From the NCBI GenBank assembly GCA_003024985.2, contig PXIH01S0002513.1: 28,128 bases of DNA; one strand, written 5' to 3'. A program made the position numbers and the translations under genes. The stretch is from Euperipatoides rowelli (lineage: Eukaryota; Onychophora; Udeonychophora; Euonychophora; Peripatopsidae). The notes beneath the pieces were generated by a model. The model was not told the DNA's origin. It made no database searches and saw only the letters and a list, made by a program, of their open reading frames with translations. Below are positions 9,631-20,550 of the stretch, one piece after another. Numbering within the stretch: position 1 is the first letter of the stretch; each line of letters opens with the position of its first letter.

Positions 9631-10953
9631 TACAGGGTGATTCATGATTTATCGTATTTTAATGTATATTAACTTTTAACGAAATTACTTGACATGTATG
9701 AAACTCAATGTACACATGCTGAAATCATTAGTTTTAGTTACACTTCAACATGGGCTCTGTTCCTTGCAATACAGAGCTCATACCGAGCAGACATTGCATT
9801 CTATGTGTTCCGTAACATTTCAGGAGTAATGGTTTCGATAGCCACTTTGATTTTTAGCTTAAGATCTGTTTTATCCGTGGGTTTCTGCCTGTTTACAATT
9901 ATCTTAATAGGTCTCCAAAGAAAGAAGTCCGATGGGGTCAAATCTGGAGAATTTGTTGTCCTGTTTATTGCTCCTGCACGACCACACCAGTTATCATTGA
10001 ATACCCTGTTTAAAAGTGCACAGAGACCAATGGGGTGCGGCCCATCTTGCTGGAAATTAAACTAGGTATCTGCAATTCTTCTATTTGTGACAGAACTCAA
10101 TATTCAAGCATATCCAGGTAGGCTTCCTACCTAATTGTTGGTTCACTGAAGAAAAAAGGCCAGTTAAGCGGTTACACATCTCTCTGCACCACACATTAAC
10201 CTTGGGGCTGGCATGCTAAAATTCATAAAAGATATGGAGGTTTTCTTTAACCCAAACAATAGTGCATTTTTACCCTTCCACTGATTAGTAATGTGGCTTC
10301 ATCGGTAAAATATCCAATGGTCAAGGTAACAATGTTCGTCAGCTTTTTGTTTCTGATTAGTTTGCCAAACTCAAACCGACATACAGTACAATCCGATTTG
10401 TTCAATGCCTTCACACGCTAATCCGAAATGTATACCACTTCAGGTGTTTCTCACAATCCTCTGGCATGTCTGTAAAGATAATCGTCTCAGTGATTTAGCG
10501 GGGCTACCCTGAATCGCTTCATGTATTAACTGAACCTTCTGTTTGACACCCCTCTCACTTCTCTTTCTTTCTTTTCACTCATGGAACCAGGTTTTCAAAT
10601 TTTCTTACCCATGAAGAATGCTTTGTCCTGTTGGAGCTTTAGTTGTCTTAAAAAACGTTTTAAATGTTTACTGCACTGTAGTAACATTTCCAAATGTTAC
10701 ATACCCATTACACATTTATCTCGCTGCTGAACGATATCTGCCATTTCTGATTTGCATCATCAAAAACGTTCTTGTTATGATGGTACTGCCATCTATGAAG
10801 ATTATGAAAACTAATGAGTTTCAGCATCTGTATATTGAATTTCATACATATCATATTTTACATTAAAAGATACTATACATTAAAAGATACTATACATTAA
10901 AAGATACTATACATTAAAAGATACTATACATTAAAAGATACTATACATTAAAA
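9631..10953 (-). mobile_element. Broken mariner/Tc1-superfamily element (transposase pseudogene)
   Basis: The - strand keeps fragments of a DDE transposase in N- to C-terminal order. There is a helix-turn-helix-like part (VQLIHEAIQGSPAKSLRRLS, 10540-10470 region). QQDG lies at about 10052-10041, usually preceding the second catalytic Asp. SPDLTPSDFFLW (9949-9914) corresponds to the C-terminal catalytic motif. Then come VAIETITPEMLRN and ELCIARNRAHVEV with a stop near 9736. Stops and frameshifts interrupt the frame, so it is non-functional. The left end starts CAGGGTGATTCATG at 9632 after TA. Inverted repeats match over about 45 bp: 9691-9735 against 10807-10852 in reverse complement, about 40 positions. 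The right end continues into a 17-bp tandem array. The + strand ORFs here are antisense shadows. The family with SPDLTPxDFFLWG is common in arthropods, but that does not settle the host. Confidence 0.8.
10861..10953. repeat. 17-bp tandem array, about 5.5 identical copies, ending at an N
   Basis: The unit CATTAAAAGATACTATA starts at 10861, 10878, 10895, 10912, 10929 and 10946, with the last copy cut at the ambiguous base 10954. A run of nine G follows. The unit resembles the outer part of the mariner-type inverted repeat on the opposite side (TTAAAAGTTAATATACATTAAAATACG in reverse complement at about 9655-9680), suggesting local amplification inside the right terminal repeat. Confidence 0.85.
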
Positions 10954-11861
10954 NGGGGGGGGGTTGTCAGACCGAAAGAAACCTTGCTGTCCCGATCCTC
11001 TTATATGGGATGTTATTTTTATTCCCGGTTCAAGATCATGCCTGCCTAGTCAAGCACAATTCGGTTTGATATTTCCTTACCCCATAAGATGTAAAGTTCT
11101 ACAGATCACCTTCCATGAAGCTGTCATCCTGTAGTTGCTTTCCCAAATCCATAGGCAAGTAACATTTGGGTCATGACTATGGATACTTTAGCATTAAATA
11201 AAACATAATACATAAATATACACACTAAGCCCTGAATATAGTTTTTACAACCCCCTCTGTCTTATAAAATACATAAGATATATTAACGTATATCTATTCT
11301 TTTTATTAGAATGTTTCTTTTTATATGTAGGTATTTGTAAGGCCTGTACTTTATAGCCATAAAGTACTTTATAAACCAAAATTGTACAACATATCTATAC
11401 AGTATATGCTAACCATTCAATGGTGACAGACAGCACAACAAAAGTTTTTTTATATACCTACATACTTACCGCACCTTAAACCTGAATGTCAATTAGTGTT
11501 ATAACCTTACACCATAATGTAATTTTCTAATGTCAGTAGCATCATATAAAGAACATTTAAATATTATAGGTATATAATCTGTAAACCTTATATCAGAAAC
11601 CTGTCATAACTGACAGCAAAAATATAGTATTGTTTGAATAAGCTACAAAGCCGTTTCTTTATTATATATTACTGTTGACCATTATTCCATATATAAATAA
11701 ACTCAATGTCACTTTGTATCTTCTGAATTCTAAAGTAAGATTTGATTAACACAAATTATGTCCATTTTCCCAATTTGTATATTTGTAACAAATAGTTGCT
11801 CTAAAACAGCCATCTAGATCCATTGCAGGGAGCATAATTAATTAAAATTAATACAGTGTAT
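10954..11861. other. Ambiguous base, G-run and unassigned intron 2 sequence
   Basis: One N at 10954 followed by nine G marks a low-quality or joined position. The sequence 10970-11180 is less AT-rich than its surroundings and may be a repeat fragment, but no frame or known end was recognised. The rest is AT-rich intron. Confidence 0.4.
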
Positions 11862-11865
11862 TTAA

Positions 11866-14294
11866 AGGGTAAGTATAACATAAAAAAATATATGTATTTT
11901 ATTGTTAATTCTTTTGATGTTTGGGCTAAACATAATCCCTAGCCTATTTTTTTTCAATTAATTGTATGTAAATTATTTATGAAAACAATTTTAAAGTGTG
12001 CCAGTCAAATAGTTGTTTACAAAATCTGACCTCCATTTTGATTGATGGCACGTGACGTGATGATAGCAGGGGAGTCCAGCCCACAAATTGCCTGATAATC
12101 AGCCATAAAGCATATACGGCACGGAACAAAAGTTTCTAAAAAAAAAATATTTAGGGTTGATTCGGAGTTAATTTGAATACATGACAAAGTTTATGAGGTA
12201 AATACAGTTCTGCATATAAAATTTCTTGTAAATCTGATCACAAATAAATACGTTGTAAATTTATTTGCAAGCAATTTTTTTCTTTCTTATGCGCTTTTGT
12301 TTCTAAAATGGCGTCAAGCATTTGTACTACGATATGATAACAATAACATTGAAATAAATGTTTTTCTTGAATTTTGAATAATTGGAAGTACATAGACAGT
12401 TTCACCATGATGAAATTCTGCTGCAAATAAATTTTGCAAACAAATCGGATCAAATTTAACAATGTTATAGCAATAAACAGAACCATACTGTATATACAGT
12501 AGGTCTATTATAATTCTCGATTCAGCGAAAAAATGTTATTTTTTATTTTTTTTTACAATTTAAAAATTCGTAGAGATTCATAATTATAAAATTCTGATGC
12601 ATATAAGATTTCAAGGGAACGGTACAACATATGCAGCCCCAATGTGTATATTGGAGAACACTTCATTGTCTACAGTTCACTCTCATTTTAGCAAAAAACA
12701 GCCTCGGAAATCTTCGCTTACATGTTTTTCTCGCCATTTCTGTTAAATACCTCCTGGTGAGTCTTACTATAAATACTAAAGGGACTAATTTTACAACCAT
12801 AAAAGTCTGCATCATAATGAGGTTCTAAGTTTTTTTTGGTCTAAAACTAGCTATAATTTAAGGATTTCAGATCCGAGTTTTTTTTTTTTTTTTTGATGAA
12901 GGGTGTATTTGTGGGGTTTTGGGTGGCTACTTCTATTCATTTCAAACACCCACAAATCCACCCTTCATTCAAAAAAAAAGTAATCTGTCACATTTATAGT
13001 AAAACTCACCAGATGGTATCTAACAATAATGGCGATATAAACATGTAAGCGATGATTTCCGAGGCTGTATTTTGCCAAAACGAGTGCGAACTGTGGACAA
13101 CGAAGTGTTCTCCAATATACCACATTGAAGGTGAGTATCTACTCTATATATTCGTCAAATAAAATTATCAAAATTGCTTAAGCCCTCGGAGCTACAAATG
13201 TGGACCAGCCCCGATTTCAATTTATTGGTAACAAATCTGGCAAAGTTCTGACATTGTTTACATTTTTTTTTTTTACAAACATTTAGGTTTGAAATCAGTA
13301 TTATGTTGGTGTCTAAATGCCACAGTGAAGATTAACTGGAAAACAGTCCTAATAAAGTTTATTAGATAAATAAATTAAATTTCTGCATATTAAATTATTT
13401 GTTAATCGGAAATAAATAAGTTACAAATTTATTTATAATCTTGTTTAATGAAATTGTTTTCGAAAATCATCAAGAAAATATTACATTACCGTGCATTGTG
13501 AATATGAATACTGCACTCGCTCCAGTGAAGATCGAGAATTACAGTATATACTGTTTGCTATTATAACTTTTTCAAATTTGATCTCATTTGTTTTCAAATT
13601 TATTTGCAGCTTTAATTTAATCATTGTGATTCTATCTATCAACTTTAAATTATTCAAAATTCAAGAAAACTTTTATTTCAATGCTTTTGTTTTCATATCA
13701 TACTAATAATGCTAGATGCCATTTTTGTAAACAAAAGATCAATTGCAAATAAATTTATAAAGTATTTATTGGTGATCCTATTTACGTGAAATTTTATATG
13801 CAGGATTGTATTTACCTAATAAACCTTTTTATATATTCAAATTAATGCCAATCAAGCCCAAAGATGGTTTTAGCAACACTTGTTCCCTACTGTATACGCT
13901 AGCTGCTTTATACTGTATATTTTACGTGTTTAGGCTATAGCCTAATCATGTTACTGTATATCGGGCATTTTTGAATCCGACCAGCTTTACAATTCCACTT
14001 GAATGTTTAATCCATCCAAACTATCAAAAATACAGAATATTCACTGTCTGAACTTTCACTAGGAGAATTTGTAGCCATTATCAATGGTCAGAGAATAGAG
14101 AGATCAACGAGCGGTCCCCTGCTTTCGTCAAACGCGACACATGACTATAAAAAAAAAGGTTCGCATTGGTTTAACCTTCAGAGCATGACCTCAGAAAATA
14201 ATTGTCTTTTTAAAGTTAAGTTATGCATCAATTTTTTTTGTTCATAAAATGTCACAAGCTTTTGAAATAGTTATTTTTATGTGATACTTACCCT
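11866..14294. mobile_element. Fold-back (long inverted repeat) element flanked by TTAA, 2.43 kb
   Basis: TTAA at 11862-11865 and at 14295-14298 bracket the ends AGGGTAAGTATAACATAAAA and, in reverse complement, AGGGTAAGTATCACATAAAA. The two halves are complementary over most of their length. Examples are 12236-12268 with 13745-13777, 12653-12689 with 13077-13113, 12701-12727 with 13039-13065 (26 of 27 positions), and the innermost 12895-12915 with 12949-12970. The loop is about 33 bases. The arms are therefore roughly 1.0-1.1 kb, with indels. TTAA flanks are typical of piggyBac-type targets; the family is otherwise not recognised. The few ORFs inside are not convincing. Confidence 0.85.
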
Positions 14295-14298
14295 TTAA

Positions 14299-14859
14299 AT
14301 ATCTGCTCAAATACAACCATGAAAGGAACCAAAGAGAAGATAGAATACAATTTGCATTGAACATAGTAGCCCAATTATACTGCACTTAAGATAAATATAT
14401 TCTAAGTGTACTGTACATACTGTAAATGTATGCCTACATACACTCTTTATGTAAAAATTATTTTGCAGTTTCTTTTTTTTTTCCTTTTTTTGTTCCAAAT
14501 ATAATATTTCATTTTAATTGTTTTGACTTTTTCATTCTTTTTTTTCTTCTCCTTTTTCTGCTCTACTTTTTAGCTTCTCAACATACGGTCCATGTCATTG
14601 GCCTATTTTTAAGGCTAAAGTAATTTCTTCACTTCTATTGTATTTATTTCAACCTTACTCACTTTAATTGTTATTCAATTCATTATTCATATCTGATTTT
14701 GATATACACTACCAAAGGATTTTTTAAAAAAAAAATTAAAAATAACTGGATGATTAAATAATTTATTTCATTTACCACCACACTCATTTGACTTAATTAA
14801 AACTGAATAATTTTTAAATTGTAGAATTTTTTTCATTTTTTAAATTAATATTTTTTAAG
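14299..14859. other. End of intron 2, pyrimidine-rich, nothing else recognised
   Basis: T-rich sequence (T/C runs at about 14470-14575) leading to the TTTTTTAAG acceptor. The small ORFs on either strand reflect low complexity. Confidence 0.45.
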
Positions 14860-15034
14860 ACATTCCCGAAGTAGTGAGAAGAAACACAAGAAAAAAGAAG
14901 AGAGTGAATCGGATGAGAAATCAGTGCAATCGGAGACACCTGATAATGAAAGTGATAATGATGAAGATTTACCAGTCGCAGCTTCCTGGACTCGCTGCTC
15001 TCCATCAGATCTATATTATATACGTAATACTGAG
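14860..15034 (+). CDS. DROSHA: Drosha exon, charged linker and WTRCSPSDLYY motif
   Basis: The first base completes an Arg codon and 58 codons follow, ending GAG|GTAATT at phase 0. The sequence is HSRSSEKKHKKKEESESDEK followed by an acidic stretch DNESDNDEDLP and then AASWTRCSPSDLYYIRNTE. The block W-[IT]-R-C-[TS]-x-[SD]-x-x-Y-Y is recognisable in Drosha proteins just before the conserved GT-x-L-x-x-L-x-x-[KR]-F segment, which is supplied by the next exon. The basic HSRSS.KKHKKK part resembles the RSPSREKKRAR part of human Drosha. The acceptor is TTTTTTAAG, a weaker type (AAG instead of CAG/TAG), preceded by a long T-rich tract. The exon lies about 560 bases downstream of the fold-back element at 11866-14294. 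Confidence 0.88.
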
Positions 15035-15479
15035 GTAATTTCATTTTCTATTTCATAGAATATACTAATTACTATTTTAAGAACCTTGGCATATCCTTTC
15101 CAGGTTAATGAACTATTTCCAGTGATGAGTTATTTAAATAGTTTAATTTTAACTCTATATATATACATTTGAATGAGAATAGAATCTTTCCAGCTTCTGG
15201 AGAATATGAACCACATACAGGTCCTTCCCATGAAATTGAATTTGTCATATTTTTGCATGCAATTTGTGGAAAGAAAATAAAAACTTTATTTTGAGTGATG
15301 GAAATAGAGTTGTAATTTTTTTATTTTAGCGATAACAATTTACAGTAAATACAGCTTATTTTAATTTTTATTTGTGTTTTATAAATTTCCTAAACTCGAA
15401 AAGGTGTGAGCAATAAAATTCACCTATCACAAATACCCTTCACTACAACAAGGAAAGGAAACAGTATACATTTGCTTAA
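15035..15479. other. Start of intron 3, nothing recognised
   Basis: AT-rich intron sequence between the WTRCSPSDLYY exon and the Penelope-like remnant. Confidence 0.4.
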
Positions 15480-17300
15480 AAAAGGAAAGCCTTGAAAAAC
15501 TTAAAGGAGGATAATTCAATAACAATTCTACATTCGGATGAAGGATGAGCCACAGTCTTTAATGGATTCAGTTGAGTATTATAAAAAGTTGGATGACTTA
15601 CTGATTGATGAAAAAACTTATTAAACAGTTAAAGCTTATCCAATTACATCTTCTCAAACAAAAATAAATAAATTGTTGCTAGAATCTAAAAACACCACCC
15701 CATTTCGAACTCTTTATACAAATGGTTACATTGAACTTGTGGGTCAATACCAAGATTTTATGGTCTACTAAAAATTCACAAAAGAAAAAGGTTCTGTTCA
15801 GACCTATTGTATCATATACTGTACATCATCCCCATTTTATAACCTATCCAAATTTTTAGCAAAACTTCATCCTCCTATGCTCATAATAAGTATACTATCA
15901 GAACATCAAAAGATTTTAGCAGTTTGATAGAACAAGACTTTGGGTCCGGATGAGACATGTCTTTCATTTGATGTAGATGCATTATTTACTTATATTCCCT
16001 TGGATCTTGCATGTAAGGCAACCCTAGAAGCATTATCCAATGATACTACATTAAATGAGAGATATACAGTAGTCTAACCCCAGAGGATATCCAAAAACTG
16101 TTACAATTTTGCTTCAACTCCACTACATTTCTATGCAAGGGTTTGCTCTTCAAATGGAACTTTAGGACTGCCATGGGGTTATTCGGTATCCCCTACAATA
16201 ACAGCTTTATGATTGTGATAGAAAAACATGTATTTGGAAGTTTTATTCATCTATCCCTATAGAGAAGATATGTGGATGACGCTTGTATTTTGAACAAAGA
16301 GGACACTGATAGATTTCTAGAACACCGTAACTCTATTTCAACATTCAAATTACAATGGAGATAGAAATTATTCAGCGTTTGGCATTCTTTGATGTCCTAG
16401 TACATCATAACTCATCTGGTAAATTCTACACATCAGTATATTGAAAACTTACATGCACAGACAGACTCCTGTTTTTTAACTCCAATCACCTTAAATGGCT
16501 TACTAAGCCTCAATGGTACGAATACTTTGAAAGAGTGGACAACATTCCACTAATAAATATAGAGAGAATAAAAATGTCATATATGCTCAATTTTCGTTAG
16601 GAACAATTACCCATGACTGGTTTGTAATAGTCAAAACAGAAGATAAACAACATACCTTTGGATGAAAAATTACCTCGTGTATGTTTGCCATACATCAAAG
16701 GAATAAATGAATCTGTGAGTAGAATATTAAAAAAAACACAACTTTCGCACTTCATTTAAACCTACCAAAACACTTAGACAATTGGTCTTCTATTCAAATG
16801 ACCCCATACCAAAGAGAATAAGTCTTCATTAGTATACTCCAGCCCATGTGGTCATTGTAATAAAAAGTATATGTTGGCCAAACAAAACGACCCATTAAGA
16901 TATGGATTAAAGAGCACAAAGATTGTGTCCTAAAGAGAAAGACCAAAGAGTCAGCCATAGTGAACATGGACAGAAGTTTGGACATGAAATGAACTGAAAT
17001 GGCACAAAAATATTACATAGCAATAACACCAATGAAAGGTTATTTTTGTAAAGATGGGAAGTACAATACAATAATGTTTTTGAAAGGAACAAAGGGTCAA
17101 CAATACCAGAATTCTACAATATATTATTTAAATAACTAATATTGTAGCACGATTCATAACATCAACAATGCAATGCTTAGCAGAATATCTTACTTGCATG
17201 CTCCATTGTTTAGATAACTTCCATTTCAATACAACTTATAAAAAAATATTATCCATCTACTGATGATGGGTACAGGAGTACCCGCAACATATAGAAATAA
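15480..17300 (+). mobile_element. Decayed Penelope-like retroelement (RT and GIY-YIG remnants)
   Basis: The + strand, read with frameshifts, keeps the order of a Penelope-like protein. SVEYYKKLDDLLIDEKTY lies near 15570-15620. PRFYGLLKIHK (15750-15782) corresponds to the YGLPKIHK motif. FRPIVSYT is followed by SPFYNLSKFLAKL and SKDFSSL. LGPDETCLSFDVDALFTYIP (about 15940-16002) is followed by LTPEDIQKLLQFCFNSTT, then RTAMG. The RT catalytic box YVDD is at 16269-16280. The C-terminal GIY-YIG endonuclease survives as CGHCNKKY...VGQTKRPIKIWIKEHKDC (16847-16925), then SEHGQKFGHEMN and RNKGSTIPEFYNILFK ending near 17134. Several stops and frameshifts make it non-functional. It sits in Drosha intron 3 in sense orientation. 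Exact outer borders were not found. Confidence 0.85.
17249..17300 (+). ncRNA. Degenerate hammerhead-ribozyme-like motif at the Penelope-like 3' end
   Basis: CTGATGA (17260-17266) is followed by a perfect stem GGGTAC/GTACCC (17268-17273 and 17278-17283) with an AGGA loop, then GCAAC in place of the canonical GAAAC. This is the arrangement of hammerhead core box 1, stem II and core box 2. Hammerheads are known in the terminal regions of Penelope-like elements. The A-to-C change in the second box and poorly defined stems I and III suggest it is inactive. Confidence 0.6.
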
Positions 17301-17694
17301 TAATAAAAAAAACAAAGGCTGATGAAAATGAAATCACAGGAGAAAGTAGCTTTTATTAAATAAACAGTTGCAGTTCGGAAGAGAAAAAAAGAAAGAATTT
17401 ATAAACACAATTTCATAGAAGATATTGTCAAAATGTAGATGCAATCAAATATTCCTATTAATAAGTTAGACCGCCCTGCTGTGAGAAAATACTTTTAAAC
17501 AAGTTAATATTTACTCTAATTCCATATTTTTTATTCTCTTTCACTTCTATGGATTTTTAAAAACCTTTTATCAGGCGGTTAATAATATCTAATTAATTAC
17601 CAACTCAATTGTTTAATTTTAAATAGAAATTTCTTAAAATATTGAAGTGACTCACTTTTATTATAATATTGATTAAATATTTAAAACATGTAGT
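17301..17694. other. Intron 3 sequence, nothing recognised
   Basis: AT-rich, no coding signal. Confidence 0.4.
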
Positions 17695-17760
17695 TTAAAG
17701 TTCACATGAACTGGATTTTTAAATTTTTTTTTATCATTTATTTTCAGAAAAAATAAGTTG
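17695..17760 (+). mobile_element. Possible single end of a TTAA-type MITE
   Basis: TTAAAGTTCACATGAACTGG followed by a T-rich run and ATCATTTATTTTCAG resembles the ends at 19910 and 28041 (TTAAAGGT-ACATG-GGATTTTTT-ATGATTT). A matching right end was not found before the exon at 17914. Confidence 0.4.
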
Positions 17761-17913
17761 TTTAAAAAATCAGATTAGTAAGTTAAGCCTTTTAAACAAT
17801 GTTGTTTACTATATACCGGTATTGTCTGTATGAAATTAATCTTTTTGTGTGTGTGTGTTTTCGGTTTAAAATATTATTTATGGAATTGATTGTTTTAATT
17901 TGATGTTATTCAG

Positions 17914-18067
17914 AATGCTAATATCATGCTTGGTACAACTAAACTAAAGGAATTACATGAAAAATTTGAATTTGAATTGGTTCAGAGATCTGAACGTGTC
18001 AAAGCTTCGAAACCTCCATATGTACCACCAGAACGAATCTTAACTGGGCATGATCATAAACATTCAG
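17914..18067 (+). CDS. DROSHA: Drosha exon, conserved segment before the acidic region
   Basis: Acceptor TTATTCAG, donor TCAG|GTAGTT; 51 codons plus one base (phase 0 in, phase 1 out). The product includes NIMLGTTKLKELHEKFEFEL followed by VQRSERVKASKPPYVPPERI and TGHDHKHS. The pattern G-T-x-[KR]-L-[KR]-[ED]-L-x-[ED]-K-F-E-x-E-L followed by basic residues and P-P-[WY]-x-P-P matches the Drosha stretch upstream of the serine/aspartate-rich region. This is one of the first exons with real, not merely compositional, similarity to the family. A TTAA-flanked MITE end (17695) sits about 220 bases upstream, so the intron end has been altered by insertion while the splice site survives. Confidence 0.92.
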
Positions 18068-19216
18068 GTAGTTTTTTTTTTTCATAAACAAATTAAATAG
18101 TCTGTAAGAATGTTTTTAATATTTTTTTAAATTGTTTTTTTTCCCCACCAGCATTATTCATGTATTTAGTAATACCGTAATGGATTAAAGATGTATTATA
18201 ATTGTTACTTTGTTTCAAAAATAATTTACATAAACTTAAAAATTCTCGAAATTCCCAGATTAGTCTACCTGCGACTCTATTTTCACTTTCCTATTAAAAT
18301 TCTCATCAATAAAAAGTGGCTTCTTAAACTTTTGGGTAACGTTTTATCAATGACGGGATGGTGTATTGACTTGCCTCCTTTTTTGGATAAAAAGTGTTTT
18401 TTTTTTAATATTGAATATGGAATATGTGCTTTGGAATCAAACTTGAAAGGCAATAATGTTTCCATCTTGATTTTTATTGGGATGCGGAGGTAGATCAATT
18501 TCACATTTTGAAATATGACTTCCAACGGTTGTTTAAAATATCTTAATATGGAGAACACATTGAGAGTCTGGAATGATTTTAATAATGGTAAATTGTTTTC
18601 ATCTGGATCTAGTATAACTTTGTTCAAGTGTTGAGAGACGGGGTTTTTTTATGGTAATATTGAATGCAGACTTTATTATTACATACTTTTTTTTCTTAAT
18701 CATTTATTTGGATTATAATGTAAACTTGGCTAACATCTTTCGGGGCTATAGCCTTTTTCTCTGTTGCATTAATGTTAATATTAGCAACAATCCAATTATT
18801 TTGTATTAAGAATATTTGTTTTGTGTTAGACATGTGTATATTTGAATAAAAACGCAATAATAATAATAATAATAATAAAAAACAATTCCATGTTTTATTT
18901 ATAAAAATTCATTAATTCAATAAATTAAAATTAATTTCTTCTATTTGGAAGCAGAATAATTTTGCACATTTCTGTAGCCTTTCGCAGTAAAAATTTTGCA
19001 GTTAATTATAATTCCCACTAATAGCGAAAGAACCCAGACAATGGCTACAAACACATTTTAAAAATGTATCGGGCTATTTCTGGAGTAATTGGAGCTCTGG
19101 AGTTTGATATATAGTTGGCCAGCAACTTCCGATCTCAAAGACGAATTGAGCAATTGAAAAATCAGATATATTAAAGGATATTATTAAAAAGCTTAAAAAA
19201 ATTAAGTTAATCTCTT
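18068..19216. other. Intron 4, first part, no recognised element
   Basis: Overlapping ORFs on both strands at 18191-18627 (100 and 114 residues) show no recognised domain. The + strand one has a faint resemblance to the end of a LINE reverse-transcriptase polypeptide (IPRLVYL..., TLRVWND...), too weak to call. An (AAT)n microsatellite lies at about 18855-18877. Confidence 0.35.
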
Positions 19217-19220
19217 TTAA

Positions 19221-19693
19221 CCCTTTCCACTCCACCAATTTTCTTAAAATGTGGATTCTACATTTAAGAAAAAAATCGTTTTTCATTTCTATTTTTTAAA
19301 TTTTGATTAGAAATGAAGATAAAATTTATTTAAAATGGTTTGTATGAATATCAAGATTTTTTACACATACAGGGTTAATAGTCATCTAGGTGTACCATAT
19401 TTACCATGTATGAAAAAAAAAATAGACTGTGGTGATTTTTTTTAAAAAAAATATTCATCATTGAGTGTTTATTTTGTACTATAAGTAATAATTTCATTCT
19501 TTTTTTTTTTTAAAAAAAAAATATTTTGGGATAATTAAAGACAAATATTTTTTTATTCTTTGAAAGTTAAAAAAAAAATTGAAACATTTTTGGCCATAAT
19601 ATTGATTTTTACAAAAGTTAGAAAAAAAAGTCGCTATTATGCACAACTGTATAATTTTAAATGTCTATTACACTAACATAGGAATGGAAATGG
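19221..19693. mobile_element. piggyBac-type MITE, 473 bp, with TTAA target duplication
   Basis: TTAA at 19217-19220 and 19694-19697 flank the ends CCCTTTCCACTCC and, in reverse complement, CCATTTCCATTCC (11 of 13 matching). CCCTTT-type ends next to TTAA are characteristic of piggyBac. The inside is extremely AT-rich with many A and T runs. It has no transposase, so it is non-autonomous. Confidence 0.75.
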
Positions 19694-19913
19694 TTAATTA
19701 TCTTATATTAGCTTTCTAATTTAAAACTATTTTCTGTTTCTCTACAACTGATATGATTCTTGTAATTATTAGTATTTCAAGAAACAAACATATATTTTTT
19801 TATGTCTTACCTACTGTATGTCGGCATACTCGTATTTTCAATAAAAATGTTTTTGTACTAATGTATTGTTTTTTTTTTTTTAAAAAAACATGTTAACATT
19901 AAAATTTACTTAA

Positions 19914-20550
19914 AGGTCAAATGTAATGGATTTTTTAATTTTTTTTTATGATTTGCAAAGATTACTAAAAAAAAATTTGCACTGGAAAAAAATAATTTAA
20001 AATGCATAAAAAAAAGTTATTTAAAGATAAAATTAAGACTATTGCTATCCTCAGTCTGAGATTTTAAATTGAAACTTTCACATTTTTGGGGGTCTGAGAT
20101 TAATTTGATGAAGAAATTCTTTCTACAGCTGTTTTCTTTGTAATGATTTAACATGTAAATAGAGGTATGTTCAACTTGTTAAACGTCATTTTGATTTTTT
20201 AAAAAATAAAACAAATTGGATCATAATAGCACAAAGGATGAATTTGATTATGATTTTTTACAAGAATTTGAACAATAAGTCCATATGATTTCCAACCTTA
20301 ATCTGGCAAAGATAGCAAATATTCTATAGTTAAGTACAGCAAGTGCTATTCATCTCTAAACAATTATGTCACAAAATATCTCCCCTGGTGTGTACAGTGG
20401 ACAATGTTGTTTTAAGGGGGAGGAGCTAAAGACAATTATTTATAAATTGAATTGTAAATAATTATTTTTTTTCTTTTCTAGTGGATATTTTTTTTAGTAA
20501 AAATCTTTGAAAATCATTAAAAAAAAAAATCCATTACATAACTTGCCACA
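19914..20550. mobile_element. TTAA-type MITE, about 640 bp
   Basis: It begins TTAA (19910-19913) then AGGTCAAATGTAATGGATTT. The right end near 20485-20550, reverse-complemented, reads ATGTAATGGATTTTTTTTTT, AATGATTTTCAAAGATTTTT, ACTAAAAAAAATATCC. This matches the left side ATGTAATGGATTTTTT...ATGATTTGCAAAGATTACTAAAAAAAAATTT over about 65 bases. The right TTAA has decayed, so the border is approximate. Closely related ends occur at 28041 and probably 17695. Confidence 0.65.

Noticed and set aside
9694-10866. + strand ORFs of 123 and 82 residues
   Set aside because: They are antisense to the transposase remnant on the - strand, which has recognisable motifs.
10861-10953. CRISPR-like array
   Set aside because: The units are contiguous 17-bp tandem copies with no spacers, in a eukaryotic intron.
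12895-12970. pre-miRNA-like hairpin
   Set aside because: It is the innermost part of the 2.4-kb fold-back element, so there is no reason to call a separate microRNA.
18191-18627. Overlapping 100- and 114-residue ORFs, possibly a LINE fragment
   Set aside because: Only a faint resemblance to a LINE reverse-transcriptase tail; no catalytic motif was seen.
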